Part shown: in pieces, positions 48,101 through 61,183 of the stretch
Numbering within the stretch: position 1 is the first letter of the stretch
How the letters are laid out: the number at the start of each line of letters is the position of its first letter
Assembly: GCA_030180135.1 (NCBI GenBank)
Contig: CM058232.1
Location: 89,516,630-89,580,629 of the forward strand
Length of the DNA: 64,000 bases
Origin: Orychophragmus violaceus
Taxonomy: Eukaryota > Streptophyta > Magnoliopsida > Brassicales > Brassicaceae
Reading direction: 5' to 3'
Notes under the pieces: generated by a model
Told to the model about the DNA's origin: nothing
Databases searched by the model: none
The model's input: only the letters and a program-made list of their open reading frames with translations
Translations under genes and position numbers: made by a program

Positions 48101-49332
48101 AACGGCAGCAACCCATCTCCTCCTTGCCCTCTTGGCGGCGGTTGTGGTAATGTGCCCCGGTTTCCTACACTGGTAGCAGATGATCCCTCCCTGATTGTAC
48201 GGGCAATCTCGCAGGTAATGACCCTGCTACTTACACTTATTGCAAGCTCCATGCATCACCTGCTGCAATGTTTGCACTTGCTCTGCCGGCACTGCTGGTG
48301 TCGTTGCGTTCCCAACTTCCAAGCTCCTCTTGGCACCCTTTTTGTGTCCATTCTTGTGCTGCTTTTTCTCTTCCTCCCAATCAGTCTCAGCATCCGCTGC
48401 CTTCTCAATCAGGTCGTTGATGTCGAAGTAATCCCTCATCTTGCAGCGACACTGGAGCTCAATCCTCAGCCCCGCAAGGAACCGACGAATCACCTCTCAC
48501 TCGGTCAGATACCTTCCTGCAAACCTCCTCAAACGGTTAAACTCTTCCCCATACTTCCGCACACTTCGGTTTCCCTGATGGAGGTTCTGGAATTCCCCTT
48601 CCAGCCTGTCCATGGGTACTTCTGGGAAGTACTTCCGGTTGAACGCCTCGCGAAAATCCATCCATGTCAGCTGACGTCCCTAAGCGCTATCCAATACTCC
48701 TTCCCACCAGACCAGTGCATCATCCTTGAGAAAAAAGGTCGCTATCTTCACACGAAACTCCATCGGGCACCTGGCAGTATCCAAACTCCGCTCCAGCTTC
48801 CTCCTCCAGTTATCAGGTGCTACGGCACTGACTCCACCGGCGAAATACTTCATTTGCATTTCCCACAGGTGCTTTAACTTACTCCAGTAGGTCATCCCTT
48901 GCACCTCTCTAGGCGCCTGCGGTGGCGCTGGTGGTGGTGGTGGGTACTGATTTGCCATTGGTGGTGGCTGAACAAATCCATATCCCACAGGGGCGAATCC
49001 AGCTCCTCCGGCAAAAAAGCCAGTTCCTCCTGGGGCAATCACAGATTCACTAGTGTGTTCAGCTCCTCTTGGAGCTCCTGGCACCGTGTCGACATTCTCC
49101 GATATCACTTCGGGAGCTCCTGCACCCACAACTCCCATTGCTGCCCTAACAGCAGCCCCTACAGAAGAGCGGCATCCACATCAACCTGTCCAGCTCCCAA
49201 CACTGCTCTTGCTTGGTTAACGGCAACGGGTTCCTGAGATCCATGCACGCTGGTAGTACTGTCTGTCAATGTAGTAGATGACGAAGCATCAAGGTTACGA
49301 CGAACTGGCGTGGCTCTTCTCTTAGGTGGCAT
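45200..49332 (-). pseudogene. Chromovirus (Ty3/gypsy) gag-pol, degraded
   Basis: Minus strand, in gypsy order. Gag starts at the 49332 ATG (MPPKRRATPVRR) and continues through 49138-48680 (WEMQMKYFAGG, FFLKDDALVWWEG) and 48493-48227. Two zinc-knuckle-like motifs lie near 48265-48140; the first contains a TAG. Protease is at 47925-47713 (LYDTGATHIFVSP). Reverse transcriptase is at 47318-46506 ([22 protein letters not shown]). RNase H is at 46499-46120 ([29 protein letters not shown]). Integrase is at 46000-45200. Its zinc-binding segment and first catalytic Asp are lost in a ~0.3-kb deletion near 45810; [10 protein letters not shown] and TDGQSERIIQT remain. Pol stops at EKVG, where the gag-only element inserted, and resumes at 30623. 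Many stops and shifts are present. The 5' LTR is not in view. Confidence 0.92.
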
Positions 49333-49377
49333 CCTGTTGCAAAAATAATGACGGATGAGTTAGTCGACAGTTGAATA

Positions 49378-50083
49378 TGTTGGGAATGTCCTGAAATCAC
49401 ACTTGTAATCACTCTAGAGATAGTTGTGTTGTCGAGATTAGACATTCATATGATACTGGGTAATCATAATGTTTTGCTAGAAACCACTTATGATCAATGA
49501 GTTTAGAACTCATTGCTAGTATTATATGATCCTACAGGGTCACACACCTAAGCAGACTGGATGTACTTCATGTGGGAATAATCATTAAAGTAATGATCAA
49601 GTTAATGTGTTTTTGATACACATTAATATACGAGTTTTGAGAGTGTGTCGATCGAGACAAGTGTTGTGTCGATCGATGCAAGGCGCAGATCGAAACATTG
49701 GTTTCGATTTAATGACTTAATTAATCTCGGTTTGGTCCGGTGATTAATTAGGTTTTCCTAGGTCTATATATATATGATATAAGCACGACCTGAAACATAA
49801 GTTTAAGCCTAATGGCAGCCACCTCTGAGAAACAGACGTATCCCAGAGAGATCCAATCTCCCGGCACTAGCATCCCGGCGGATTCCAGTTTGTGTGCGTG
49901 TGGATACCAGTAGAGACGCAGCACTTGAGGCGCTCAAGATCTCGATTACTTGCAAATCTTCCGCTGCTAATCACCAGGTAATTCTGAGATCTCTTGATTC
50001 AATTCACATGAACCCTAGATCCTAGGCTTGGAATTTATACCTAGGGTTGCTAATCTGATTAGGAACTACTAGAAATTCCTACA
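49378..50083 (+). repeat. copia-3 5' LTR
   Basis: 706 bp, TGTTGGGAATGTCC to AAATTCCTACA. It is a different subfamily from the copia-1 and copia-2 LTRs. The double palindrome lies at 49648-49680. Confidence 0.93.
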
Positions 50084-50084
50084 G

Positions 50085-50096
50085 TGGTATCAGAGC
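50085..50096 (+). other. copia-3 primer-binding site (initiator tRNA-Met)
   Basis: TGGTATCAGAGC, one base after the LTR. Confidence 0.92.
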
Positions 50097-51178
50097 CAGG
50101 TTCTATTGAATCAGTAGCATGTTGATTAGATTAGTTGAATCTGAATCTCTGTATAGTTGATACAAGCATGCTAAAACTCATTTTAATCAAAGTAATCTAG
50201 TTTAGGTTTTTTGACTGAAAACGATTAGGGTTCATCGCCCTGTGTCGATCGATGCCAATCCGGTATCGATCGACACATAAGGATAACCCGAATAAAACTT
50301 GGGTTTAACCTAACTGTGACGATCAACACAAGAGTTGTGTCGGTCGACACAGACCTCACGGTCAGGTTAATTGGTCCAATTGGATTGGACCGGTTATCTA
50401 GCTTGGTTAAACCGCTAAAACGGTTTATTGCGATTGAGTTGATAAGGTTAGCATCGACCGACACTAATGTAGTGTCGATCGACACATACCGGTTATCATA
50501 AAACCGGATCAATTGGATTGATCGATTATCGCAAATTGATTTTGGTTAATCTGCATCGATCGACACTAAAGTAGTGTCGGTCGACACAAGATCCGCTGGT
50601 TTAGGTTATTGAACCTGAAATCACAGAACCAAACCAAGATGAATCATTTTAATTAGAAGAATTAAAAGATAATAAAACTGAACGTTTTAAAGGTTCCGTT
50701 CCTCAACCAAATATCAAGTAATCCTTGATGTCTTCCCGATCTTGTCAACTGTCAAGACTCGTTTCATTGTGCGATAGATTTGCAGTGCAAGGTGTCCTCA
50801 ATTACATGAGTAAGACAAGAGGTAATCGTGTTGATGGACTTGCAGTGCAAGACATCAACAATTACATGACTTAAGAGATTGGTTTACTTGACTGGGCCAT
50901 CAAAATCGTTTTGGGCTTAGAGACATCAGGTGGATTGGACATTAGATGTCAATCCACAACCAAGAGTTATATTGGATATAACTAGCAAAGTTGTTGCTTA
51001 CCTAGATAGCTAAAATTTGGGTGATAGCCAGTGGCTCACTCAAGCTTAGTGAAGTATGGGTCTTGGATCATTATTTTCATTTGAGGAAACATTGTTTGAA
51101 TATAATGCGAGTTTTCTTAATAGTTAAGATTTCTCATTTCTTGAACATCATAACTAAACCTCTCTTGTTTTCAGCCAT
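50097..51178 (+). other. copia-3 5' leader with double palindromes
   Basis: Units at 50242-50276, 50321-50355, 50450-50486 and 50551-50587 correspond in order to those of copia-2. The first (50242) has an arm with two mismatches and a weakened outer stem. Confidence 0.8.
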
Positions 51179-53655
51179 GTTTAGCACAAACCATCATAAC
51201 AATTTCTCCCTGCGATCCGTCCTTGAGAAGGACAAGTTAAATGGATCCAACTTTCTTGAATGGTATCAGAACTTGAGAATTGTTCTCAAACAGGAGAAAA
51301 AGGACTATGTCCTTGAGAAAGTTCTCCCTAAGAAGTACCGAGCAAATGCCTGGCAGTCAGAAAAGGATGCTTGGGATAAGCATTCTAATGATGTGGTCGA
51401 TGTGTGTTGTCTCATATTGGCTACCATGAACTCGGACTTGCAGAAGCAATATGAATACGTGGAGTCGCCAATAGAGATGATCACTGGCCTGAAAAGTATG
51501 TTTCAGGAGCAGGCACGAACTCAGAGATACCAGACGGTTAAGTCTCTAATTGAGTGCAAGCTACCAAAGGACATACCAGTTAGTCCTCATGTCATTAAGA
51601 TGATGGGTTATATTGATAACCTGGGAAACTGGATTGTCCCATTAGCCAAGAGTTGGCTACTGACATCATTCTGCAGTCACTGCCGTCAAGCTATGATCAG
51701 TTTGTTATGAACTATAACATGAACAACTTGACGAAGACTGAATTGCATGGGATGCTTAAGACTGCTGAACCTAACATCAAGAAGGACACCCTAAATGTCC
51801 TTATGGTACAAAAGGGTAATAAGTTTAAGAAACTTGGTAAGAGAAAAGGTGATGGCAAGACGAGCTCGATTGTGAATCCAAGCGAGTCTAATCATGCTCC
51901 TAAGGTTAAACCTGGTCCTTCTAAAGATGATAAGTGCCATTATTGTAATGGTCATGGGCATTTGAAAAGAAATTGCAAGAAATTCCTGGAAGATTATGAG
52001 AAGATGAAGAAGACGTACGAGACTTCTTCTTCAGGTATTTATGTTATAGAAGTAAATGTTACTTCTTATGATTCTACTTATTGGGTATTGGATACCGGCT
52101 GTGGTGCTCATATTTTGTGAAAATATGCAGGGCCTGAGCAACAGTAGGACTAAGGAGAAAAGACAAGTGGACCTGCGCGTGGAAATGGAGCAAGAGTTGC
52201 TGTATTGGCCGTAGGAACATTTATTTGTCTTTATCTTCTGGCATGGTTTTAGAAATTAAAATTGCTACTATGATCCTGCTATAAGCAGAAATATTGTTTT
52301 TGTTCCTTGTTATGGATATGGAAAGATATCAGTTTTCACATTAAGAATAAGTGTTATTCATTTGATTACAATGATATGTTTTATAGTAGCGGTCCATTAG
52401 AGAATGGATCTTATGCTCTAAACCAAAGCGGGCCTAACTATAACATTAGTACCAAGAGATTTAAATCAAATGATACGAATCAAATTTTTCCTTGGCATTG
52501 TCGTTTGGGCCAAATAAATGAGAAACAGATTCAGAAGCTCCATAGTGATGGGCTTTTGGGCTCATTTGATTATGAATCATGTGAGAAATGTGAACCTTGT
52601 TTATTGGGCAAAACGACAAAGACCTCTTTCAACGAAGGTAGTGTCGATCGACACAAGATGTTCATCGATCGACACGGGTTGCGAACGAACAAAATGAAAG
52701 GGCCAGAGGCTTATTGGGCTTTATACATACGGATGTGCATGGCCCGATGAGCACTAGTGCTAGAGGAAACTTTCAGTACTTCATTACCTTTACTGATGAT
52801 TTCAGTATATACGGTTATGACTATTTAATGAGACATAAATCGGAGTCTTTTGAAAATTTCAAAGAGTTCCAGAATGAAGTACATAATCAATTTGGCAAAA
52901 GTATTAAAACTCTACGATGAGATCATGGAGGTGAATATTTAAGTCAAGAATTTAGTGATCATCTGAGAGATTGTGAAACTGTTTCACAATTCACTCTTCC
53001 TAAATCGGACTTTATTAGATATGGTTCGATCAATGATGAGTCACTTAGATCTTCCATTATCCTTCTAAGAATACGCTATAGAAACGTCTGCGTTTACACT
53101 AAATAGGGTTCCATAAAATTAAATGCAAAGACACCACATGAGATGTGGACTGGAAATGTTCCTAAATTGTCTTTCATGAAGATTTGGGGTTGTGAGGCTT
53201 ATGTAAAACGTTTAATCTCTAATAAGCTCTCACCCAAATCCGAGAAGTGCTACTTCATTGGTTGTCCTAAGGAGACTAAGGCATGTTACTTTTACAACCG
53301 GTATGAGAACAAAATGTTTGTTGCTCGGAAATATGTTTTCTTGAGAAAGACTTTCTTTCAGGAAGAACAGTGGGACTAAAAGTACAATTCAAAAAAATTC
53401 GAAAATCACAGGAGGCTGCTCAACCTGATGAGGAAGAACAGCAGTTGGATCTACAAAGAGTTGTAGGACCTGCACCTGTGGTGCCTGAAGTTTGCAAAGG
53501 ATCTGGTGAAAGTATATTCGATATACATTCAAATGGCGAGTTTCTGAGGAAGTGTCGATCGACACAAAGGTGTATCGATCGACACAGATCGCGAATCAAA
53601 ATATTGATTTTGGTTTATGACTTAATTAACTACGGTTTAAATCTTGGTTAATTAG
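51179..53655 (+). pseudogene. copia-3 gag-protease-integrase, degraded
   Basis: The ATG at 51179 opens gag (KDKLNGSNFLEWYQNL). A one-base deletion near 51630 shifts the frame, which continues in the next to the zinc knuckle CHYCNGHGHLKRNC and to protease DTG with an immediate stop (52120). The integrase zinc-binding part follows (52440-52620), with the double-palindrome insert at 52631-52690. Core pieces carry a TGA in place of the codons around the second catalytic Asp (52918). The integrase/reverse transcriptase junction has the LTR-like insert. Copia-4 interrupts at 53656. Confidence 0.88.
52080..53655 (+). repeat. Direct duplication, left copy (1576 bp)
   Basis: It matches 58166-59741 over exactly the same length with about 2% differences (roughly 35 by eye) and no apparent indel. 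It spans protease end to integrase end. Confidence 0.88.
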
Positions 53656-54341
53656 TGTTGGGAATGTCCTGAAATCTATTGTACTTACTCTGAGTGAGAA
53701 TTGTATTGTCGAGATGAGACAGTCATATAATCCTAGGCAATCATAATGTTTTGCTAGAAACCACTTATGATCAATGAGTTTAGAACCCATTGCTAGTGTT
53801 ATATGATCCTACAGGGTCACACACCTAAGCAAACTGAACAATAGAATGTGAGGTTGATCATTAATGTAATGATCTGACGAATACATATTTGATATGCGTT
53901 CAACATCGAGTTTCTGAGGCTGTGTCGATCGTTGCAATATGTGCATCGATCGACACAGATCGCGAATGGCCAGATTAACTTCGGTTTAATCGTTGGTTAT
54001 TCGGGTCGTGGTATAAGTCAACATATATATAAGATATATGGTCGACTTTTACACATAATCCAACCTAATTCACAGCCACAGAAAGAAACCAGAAACCTCT
54101 CAAGAGATCCGATCTCTAAAGGCACTAGCATCCCTGCTGTTCAGTTCGTGTGCGTGTGGATACCAGTAGAGGCGCCGCAATTGAGGCGCTGAGAATCTCG
54201 AATACTTGCAAAACCCTTCCGCTGCTAATCACCAGGTAACTTCGAGATCTGTAGATTCAATATATAATGAACCCTAGATCCTAGGCTTCGGAATTCAGAC
54301 TAGGGTTGCTAATTTGATTAGAACTGCTAGAAATTCCTACA
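53656..54341 (+). repeat. copia-4 5' LTR
   Basis: 686 bp. The double palindrome lies at 53922-53956. Over the first 330 bp it differs from the truncated 3' LTR at about 5 positions (1.5%). Confidence 0.92.
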
Positions 54342-57000
54342 GTAGACTTCTCTTTCAGGTATTATGTTACAGAAGTAAATTTTACTTCTTATGTTTCTAC
54401 TCATTGGGTATTAGATGCCAGCTATGGTACTCATATTTTGTGAAAATGTGCAGGGCCTGAGCAAAAGTAGGATCTTGGAGAAAGGACAAATGGACATGCG
54501 CATGGAAGTGGAGCAAGAGTTGCTGCATTAGGCGTAGGAAAATTTCATTTGTTCTTGTCTTCTGGCTTGTTTTCGAACTTAAAAATGCTACTATGTATCT
54601 GCTATAGGCGGAAATATTGTTTCTATTCCTTGTTGTGGATATGGAAAGATATCAGTTTTCAAATTAAGAATAAGTGTTATTCATTTGATTACAATGATAT
54701 GTTTTATAGTAGCGATCCATTAGAGAATGGATCTTATGTTCTAAACCAAAGCGTGCCTAACTATAACATTAATACCAAGAGATTCAAGTCAAATGACGCG
54801 AATCAAGCTTTTCTCTGGCATTATCGTTTGGGCCACATAAATGAGAACGGATTCAGAAGCTCCATAGTGATGGACTTTCGGGATCATTTGATTATGAATC
54901 ATGTGAGAAATGCGAACCTTGTTTATTGGGTGAAACGAAAAAGGGGATCTTTTTCAACAAAGGTAGTGTCGATCGATGCATGTATGCAACGATCGACACA
55001 TGTTGCGAACGAACGAATAAAATAAAAGGACCAGAGACTTATTGGGCTTTATACATACGGATGTGTATGACCCGATGAGAGCTAGTGCTAAGGGAAATTT
55101 TCAGTATTTCATTACCTTTACTGATGTTTCAGCAGGTACGATTATGTCTTATTAATAAGACATAAGTCAGAATCTCTTGAAAAGTTCAAAGAGTTCCAGA
55201 ACGAAGTACATAATCAATTTGGCAAAAGTATTAAAGCTTTACGATGAGATCATGTAGGTGAATGCTTAAGTCAAGAATTTAGTGATCATCTGAGAAAGTG
55301 TGAAATTGTTTCACAATTCACTCCTCCTGAATCGGACTTTATTAGATAAGTTTCGATAAATGATGAGTCACTTAGATCTTCTATTATCCTTCTAAGAATA
55401 CGCTCTAGAAACATCTACGTTTACACTAAATAGGTTTCCATCAAAATTAGTTACTAAGGCACCACATGAGATGTGGACTGGAAATGTTCCTAATTTGTTT
55501 TTCCATAAGGATTTGGGGTTGGGAGGCTTATATAAAACGTTTAATCTCTGATAAGTTCACACCCAAATCCAATAAGAGCTACTTCATTGGTTATCCTAAC
55601 GAAACCAAGGCATGTTACTTTTACAACCGGTCCGAGAACAAATTGTTTGTTGCTCAGAACTATGTTCTCTTGAGAAAGATTTCGTTTCCAAGAAGAACAG
55701 TGGGAGTAAAAGTACAACTCGAAGAAATTCGAAAAACACAGGAGACTGCCTAACCTGATGAGGAAGAGCAGCAGTTGGATCTACAAGGAGTTGTAGAACC
55801 TGCACCCGTGGTGCCTAAAGTTTGCAAAGGATCTGGTGAATGTATATTCGATATACATTCAAATGGCGAGTTTCTGAGGAAGTGTCGATCGACACAAAAG
55901 TGTATCGATCGACACAGATCGTGAACCAAACTTAATTAACTACGGTTTAGACCTTAGCTAATTAGGTCGTGGTAAAAGTCTGTGTATGTATATGAGTTAT
56001 GTGCACGATTTTACACAAAACTGAAGCTCGCAGATCCGAAGGGATCCGTCACGAACCCGAGAAATGAGGATTTCTTGTAACCGATTGCCGTGATCTGTAG
56101 ATCATTGAAAGTGACGAACCTGCGAATTTTGAAGAAGCAATAATGGAACCTGACTCCAAAATGGCTGAAAGCCGATGAATCCAAAAGGGAACACATGTCA
56201 CGAAACCAAGTATGACTTGGGTTGATTTACTAGATGGTATAAAAACCATTGAGAGTAAATGTATTTTCAAGAAGAAAAGTTGACGTGGATAGTAATATAC
56301 AAAGCTAGGTTGGTGGCAAAAGGTTTCAAGTAAATTCATGGTATTGACTATGAAGAAACCTATTCCCCAGTCACTATGCTTGAGCCCAGTCGGATTATCC
56401 TAGCAACCGCCGCTCATTATGATTATGAGGACGGGCAGATGGATGTGAAAACAGTTTTCCTTGATGGAATTCTAGAAAAAGGGTGTGTACTTGACACAAC
56501 CTGAGGTTTTCATTAATCCTAAAGCTGCTAGGAAGGTATGCAAGCATCTTGGAATTGGAATCTTCATTTTGATGAAGTAGTCAAAAGGTTTGACTTCACC
56601 AGAAACGAAGAGAAACCGTGTATTTACAAGAAGACTAGTGGGAGCGTAGTTGCATTTCAAATATTGTATGTTGACAACATACTACTTCTCGGAGATGAAG
56701 TTCCATTGTTTCAGTCTGTTAAGACTTGACTCGAAATTTGTTTTTCGATAAAATATGGGAGAAATCGCACATATGATCAAAATCTATAGAGATAGATTGG
56801 ACAAGCCATAATTGGATTGTGTCAAGATCCTTATAATGATAAGGTCTTACACAACAGACCCAGTACGCATGATCCTAAGAAGAACTGGACATCAGTACCT
56901 CATGGCATTGCTCTTAGCAAGATACAGTGTCCTTCGTGACATGTTGAGCAAAAGTGCGTGATAATCAGACTACTGCTAAAAGGCATTAGATGCATTAAGA
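54342..57000 (+). pseudogene. copia-4 protease-integrase-reverse transcriptase remnants
   Basis: It begins within the protease-proximal codons (ACTTCTCTTTCAGG), then has a degraded protease, integrase zinc-binding pieces (54690-55025), a double-palindrome insert at 54966-55000, integrase core fragments, the LTR-like insert (double palindrome 55882-55916), and reverse transcriptase pieces including a YVD-type box near 56670. RNase H is missing with the same junction as in copia-2 and copia-3 (near 56950). Confidence 0.85.
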
Positions 57001-57835
57001 TGTGATCTTAATTTTAGTGGGAGTTACTGTTATTGATTTTTTTTTAGTTATGATAAGATGTTCATATAAACATAATTTGATTATGATAATGAAATTTGAT
57101 TTCAGTATTACTTAATAATGGTTATTAAGCAATACTCGCATAAGTGATTTATGACATTTTATAGGTCATCAAGTATGTGACTTGATCATGAAACCTTATA
57201 AATGATAAATGACATAAATCATGTTGGTCCCTAGTCAAGGCTGTTAAAGTAGGACACTAACAACCGCTTGAGACTAGTATGTGAGGTGACTGATGACTAA
57301 GTTTCATGAAGTCATTAATAAGAGTATTAAAGTCAATCGCATAGATATGTGTTAAAGAACACAGGATCGGACATGACCCACCAATGAGAACTCTGCAGGA
57401 TAGTTAAATAGGTGTCATGAGAGTTTTCATTACGACTATAGAGTATAGTCCCCAGACCTGAGTTCATCATGTTGTCCTTACATATGAATTGGTCCGCTTT
57501 AACTTTGTCAAACGTCAGCCGTAACTGGTGATTATAAAGGCATTGATTGGGCGTATCATGAAGTATGTGAAGAAACATGGATGGAACAAGATGGAATTTG
57601 TCCCTCCTATAAAAGGAGATAAATGTCTCAGGGCCCATCGAAGATTTAATACTGAGAAATGTGTGGCCACACTGAAACGAGGTGATTGTCAGTCGTTTGT
57701 CTTGTCAGTATAAATCGGAGTTCGATGAACATGATTTTGGCTAAGTAAGGATGACACAGATCTTTCCTTATGCCAGATCGAGATGTAGAGACGAAGGGAT
57801 CATGGGAATAGATGATTACAGTACAAGTGGGAGAT
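57001..57835 (+). other. copia-4 3' non-coding region
   Basis: Homologous to the 3' non-coding regions of copia-1, -2 and -3. It ends with the GTGGGAGAT purine tract. Confidence 0.75.
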
Positions 57836-58165
57836 TGTTGGGAATGTCCTGAAATCTATTGTACTTACTCTGAGTGAGAGTTGTATTGTCGAGATGAGAC
57901 AGTCATATAATCCTAGGCAATCATAAGGTTTTGCTAGAAACCACTTATGATCAATGAGTTTAGAACCCATTTCTAGTGTTATATGATCCTACAGGGTCAC
58001 ACACCTAAGCAAACTGAATAATAGAATGTGAGGTTGATCATTAATGTAATGATCTGACGAATACATATTTGATATGCGTTCAACATCGAGTTTCTGAGGC
58101 TGTGTCGATCGTTGCAACATGTGCATCGATCGACACAGATCGCGAATGGCCAGATTAACTTCGGT
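57836..58165 (+). repeat. copia-4 3' LTR, first 330 bp only
   Basis: It breaks off after AACTTCGGT and joins directly to protease sequence of copia-3 (ATTGGGTATTGG). Only one or two bases are shared at the junction. Confidence 0.9.
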
Positions 58166-59741
58166 ATTGGGTATTGGATACCGGCTGTGGTGCTCATATT
58201 TTGTGAAAATATGCAGGGCCTGAGCAACAGTAGGACTAAGGAGAAAAGACAAGTGGACCTGCGCGTGGAAATGGAGCAAGAGTTGCTGTATTGGCCGTTG
58301 GAACATTTATTTGTCTTTATCTTCTGGCATGGTTTTAGAACTTAAAATTGCTACTATGAACCTGCTATAAGCAGAAATATTGTTTTTGTTCCTTGTTATG
58401 GATATGGAAAGATATCAGTTTTCAAATTAAGAATAAGTGTTATTCATTTGATTACAATGATATGTTTTATAGTAGCGGTCCATTAGAGAATGGATCTTAT
58501 GCTCTAAACCAAAGCGGGCCTAACTATAACATTAGTACCAAGAGATTTAAATCAAATGATACGAATCAAATTTTTCCTTCGCATTGTCGTTTGGGCCAAA
58601 TAAATGAGAAACAAATTCAGAAGCTCCATAGTGATGGGATTTTGGGCTCATTTGATTATGAATCATGTGAGAAATGTGAACCTTGTTTATTGGGCAAAAC
58701 GACAAAGACCCCTTTCAACGAAGGTAGTGTCGATCGACACAAGATGTGCATCGATCGACACGGGTTGCGAACGAACAAAATGAAAGGGCCAGAGGCTTAT
58801 TGGGCTTTATACATACGGATGTGCATGGCCCGATGAGCACTAGTGCTAGAGGAAACTTTCAGTACTTCATTACCTTTACTGATGATTTCAGTAGGTACGG
58901 TTATGACTATTTAATGAGACATAAATCGGAGTCTTTTGAAAAGTTCAAAGAGTTCCATAATGAAGTACAAAATCAATTTGGCAAAAGTATTAAAACTCTA
59001 CGATGAGATCATGGAGGTGAATACTTAAGTCAAGAATTTAGTGATCATCTGAGAGATTGTGAAATTGTTTCACAATTCACTCTTCCTAAATCGGACTTTA
59101 TTAGATATGGTTCGATCAATGATGAGCCACTTAGATATTCCATTATCCTTCTAAGAAAACGCTATAGAAACGTCTGCGTTTACACTAAATAGGGTTCCAT
59201 TAAATTAAATACAAAGACACCACATGAGATGTGGACTGGAAATGTTCCTAAATTGTCTTTCATGAAGATTTGGGGTTGTGAGGCTTATGTAAAACGTTTA
59301 ATCTCTAATAAGCTCTCACACAAATCCGAGAAGTGCTACTTCATTGGTTATCCTAAGGAGACCAAGGCATGTTACTTTTACAACCGGTCCGAGAACAAAA
59401 TGTTTGTTGCTCGGAAATATGTTTTCTTGAGAAAGACTTTCTTTCAGGAAGAACAGTGGGAGTACAAGTACAATTCAAAGAAATTCGAAAATCACAGGAG
59501 GCTGCTCAACCTGATGAGGAAGAACAGCAATTGGATCTACAAAGAGTTGTAGGACCTGCACCTGTGGTGCCTGAAGTTTGCAAAGGATCTGGTGAATGTA
59601 TATTCGATATACATTCCAATGGCGAGTTTCTGAGGAAGTGTCGATCGACACAAAGGTGTATCGATCGACACAGATCGCGAATCAAAATATTGATTTTGGT
59701 TTATGACTTAATTAACTACGGTTTAAATCTTGGTTAATTAG
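58166..59741 (+). repeat. Direct duplication, right copy (1576 bp)
   Basis: It ends at the same ATTAG (59737-59741) that borders copia-4 on the left, but here the sequence runs on uninterrupted into GTCGTGG, as in an unoccupied insertion site. Confidence 0.88.
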
Positions 59742-61183
59742 GTCGTGGTAAAAGTTCATATATGAGATATATGCGTGACTTTTACACAAACTTGAAGCTC
59801 GCAGATCCGAAAGGATCCGTCACGAACCCAAGAAATGTGAATTTCTGCCATGATCTGTTGATCATTGAAAGTGACGTGCCTGCGAATTGAAGCAAGCATC
59901 TCGGAGCTGAAATCTTCGTCTTGATGAAGTAGTCAAAAGGTTTGACTTCATCAGGAACGAAGAGGAACTATGTGTTTACAAGATGACTAGTGGGAGCGCA
60001 GTTGCATTTCTAGCATTGTATGTTGATAACATACTGCTTCTCGGAAATAAAATTCCATTGTTTCAGTCTGTTAAGACTTGACTCGAAAGTTGTTTTTCGA
60101 TGAAAAATATGGGAGAAACCGTAAACATTCTTGGAATAAGAATCTATAGAGATAGATTGGACAAACTAATTGGATTGTGTCAAGATGCCTATATTGATAA
60201 GGTCTTGCACATGTCCAATATGCATAATTCCAAGAAAGGCTTCATGCCAATGACACTTGGCTTTACGCTTAGCAAGACGCAGTGTCCTTCGACACACGCT
60301 GAGCAAGAGTGAATGAGGTTCAAACAACTGCTACATGCATTAGATGTCTTAAGATGTGATCTTAATTTTAGTGAGAGTTGTTGTTGTTAATTTTAGTTAT
60401 GATATGATGTTCGTGTAAACATAATTTGATTATGTTAATGAATTCTGACATCAGTATTATTTAATTATGTTATTAAATAATGGTCCCAAAGTAATTTATG
60501 ACATTTTATAGGTCATCAAGTATGTGACTTGATCATGAAACCCTATAAGTGATAAATGACATAAATTATGTTGGTCCCTGGTCAAGGTTGTTAAAGTGGG
60601 ACACTAACAACAGCGTGAGACTAGTATGTGAGGTGACTGATGACTAAGTTTCATGGAGTCATTAATAAGAGTATTAAAGTCAATCACATAGATATGTGTT
60701 AGAGAACACATGATCGGACATAACCCACTAATGAGAACTCTACGGGATAGTTATATAAGTGTCATGAGAGTTTTCATTACGACTATAAAGTATAGTCCTT
60801 AGACCTGAGTTCATCATGTTTTCTTACATGTGAATTGGTCCGCTTTAACCTTGTCCAACGTCAGCCGTAACTGGTGACTATAAAGGCATTGATTGTGCGT
60901 ATCATGAAGTGTGTGAAGAAACAGGGATGGAACAAGATGGGATTTGTCCCTCCTATATAACAGGAGATAAGTATCTCAGGGCCCATCGAAGATTTGATAC
61001 TGAGAAATGTGTGGCCACACTCAAACGAGGTGATTGTCAGTCGTTTGTCTTGTCAGTATAAATCGGAGTTCGATGAATATGATCTTGGCTTAATAAGGAT
61101 GACACATATCTTGCCTTACGCCAGATCAAGATATAGAGACAAAGGGATTATGGGAATAAATGATTCCAGTACAAGTGGGAGAT
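59742..61183 (+). pseudogene. copia-3 reverse transcriptase remnant and 3' non-coding region
   Basis: A ~0.5-kb deletion near 59888 removes the front of reverse transcriptase. Remaining pieces (FDFIRNEEE-like, a YVD-type box near 60020, MGETVNILGIRIYRDRLDKL at 60109) end at the shared RNase H deletion junction near 60310. The 3' non-coding region and purine tract follow to 61183. Confidence 0.82.

Larger units (their letters stand above)
53656..58165 (+). mobile_element. Ty1/copia element copia-4, internally deleted, 3' LTR truncated
   Basis: The 5' LTR (53656-54341) is followed at once by the protease region, so the primer-binding site, leader and gag are gone. Degraded integrase and reverse transcriptase, a 3' non-coding region and the first 330 bp of the 3' LTR (57836-58165) follow. 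The flank on the left is ATTAG (53651-53655). On the right, copia-3 sequence resumes not after ATTAG but 1.6 kb earlier, at 58166. Confidence 0.85.
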
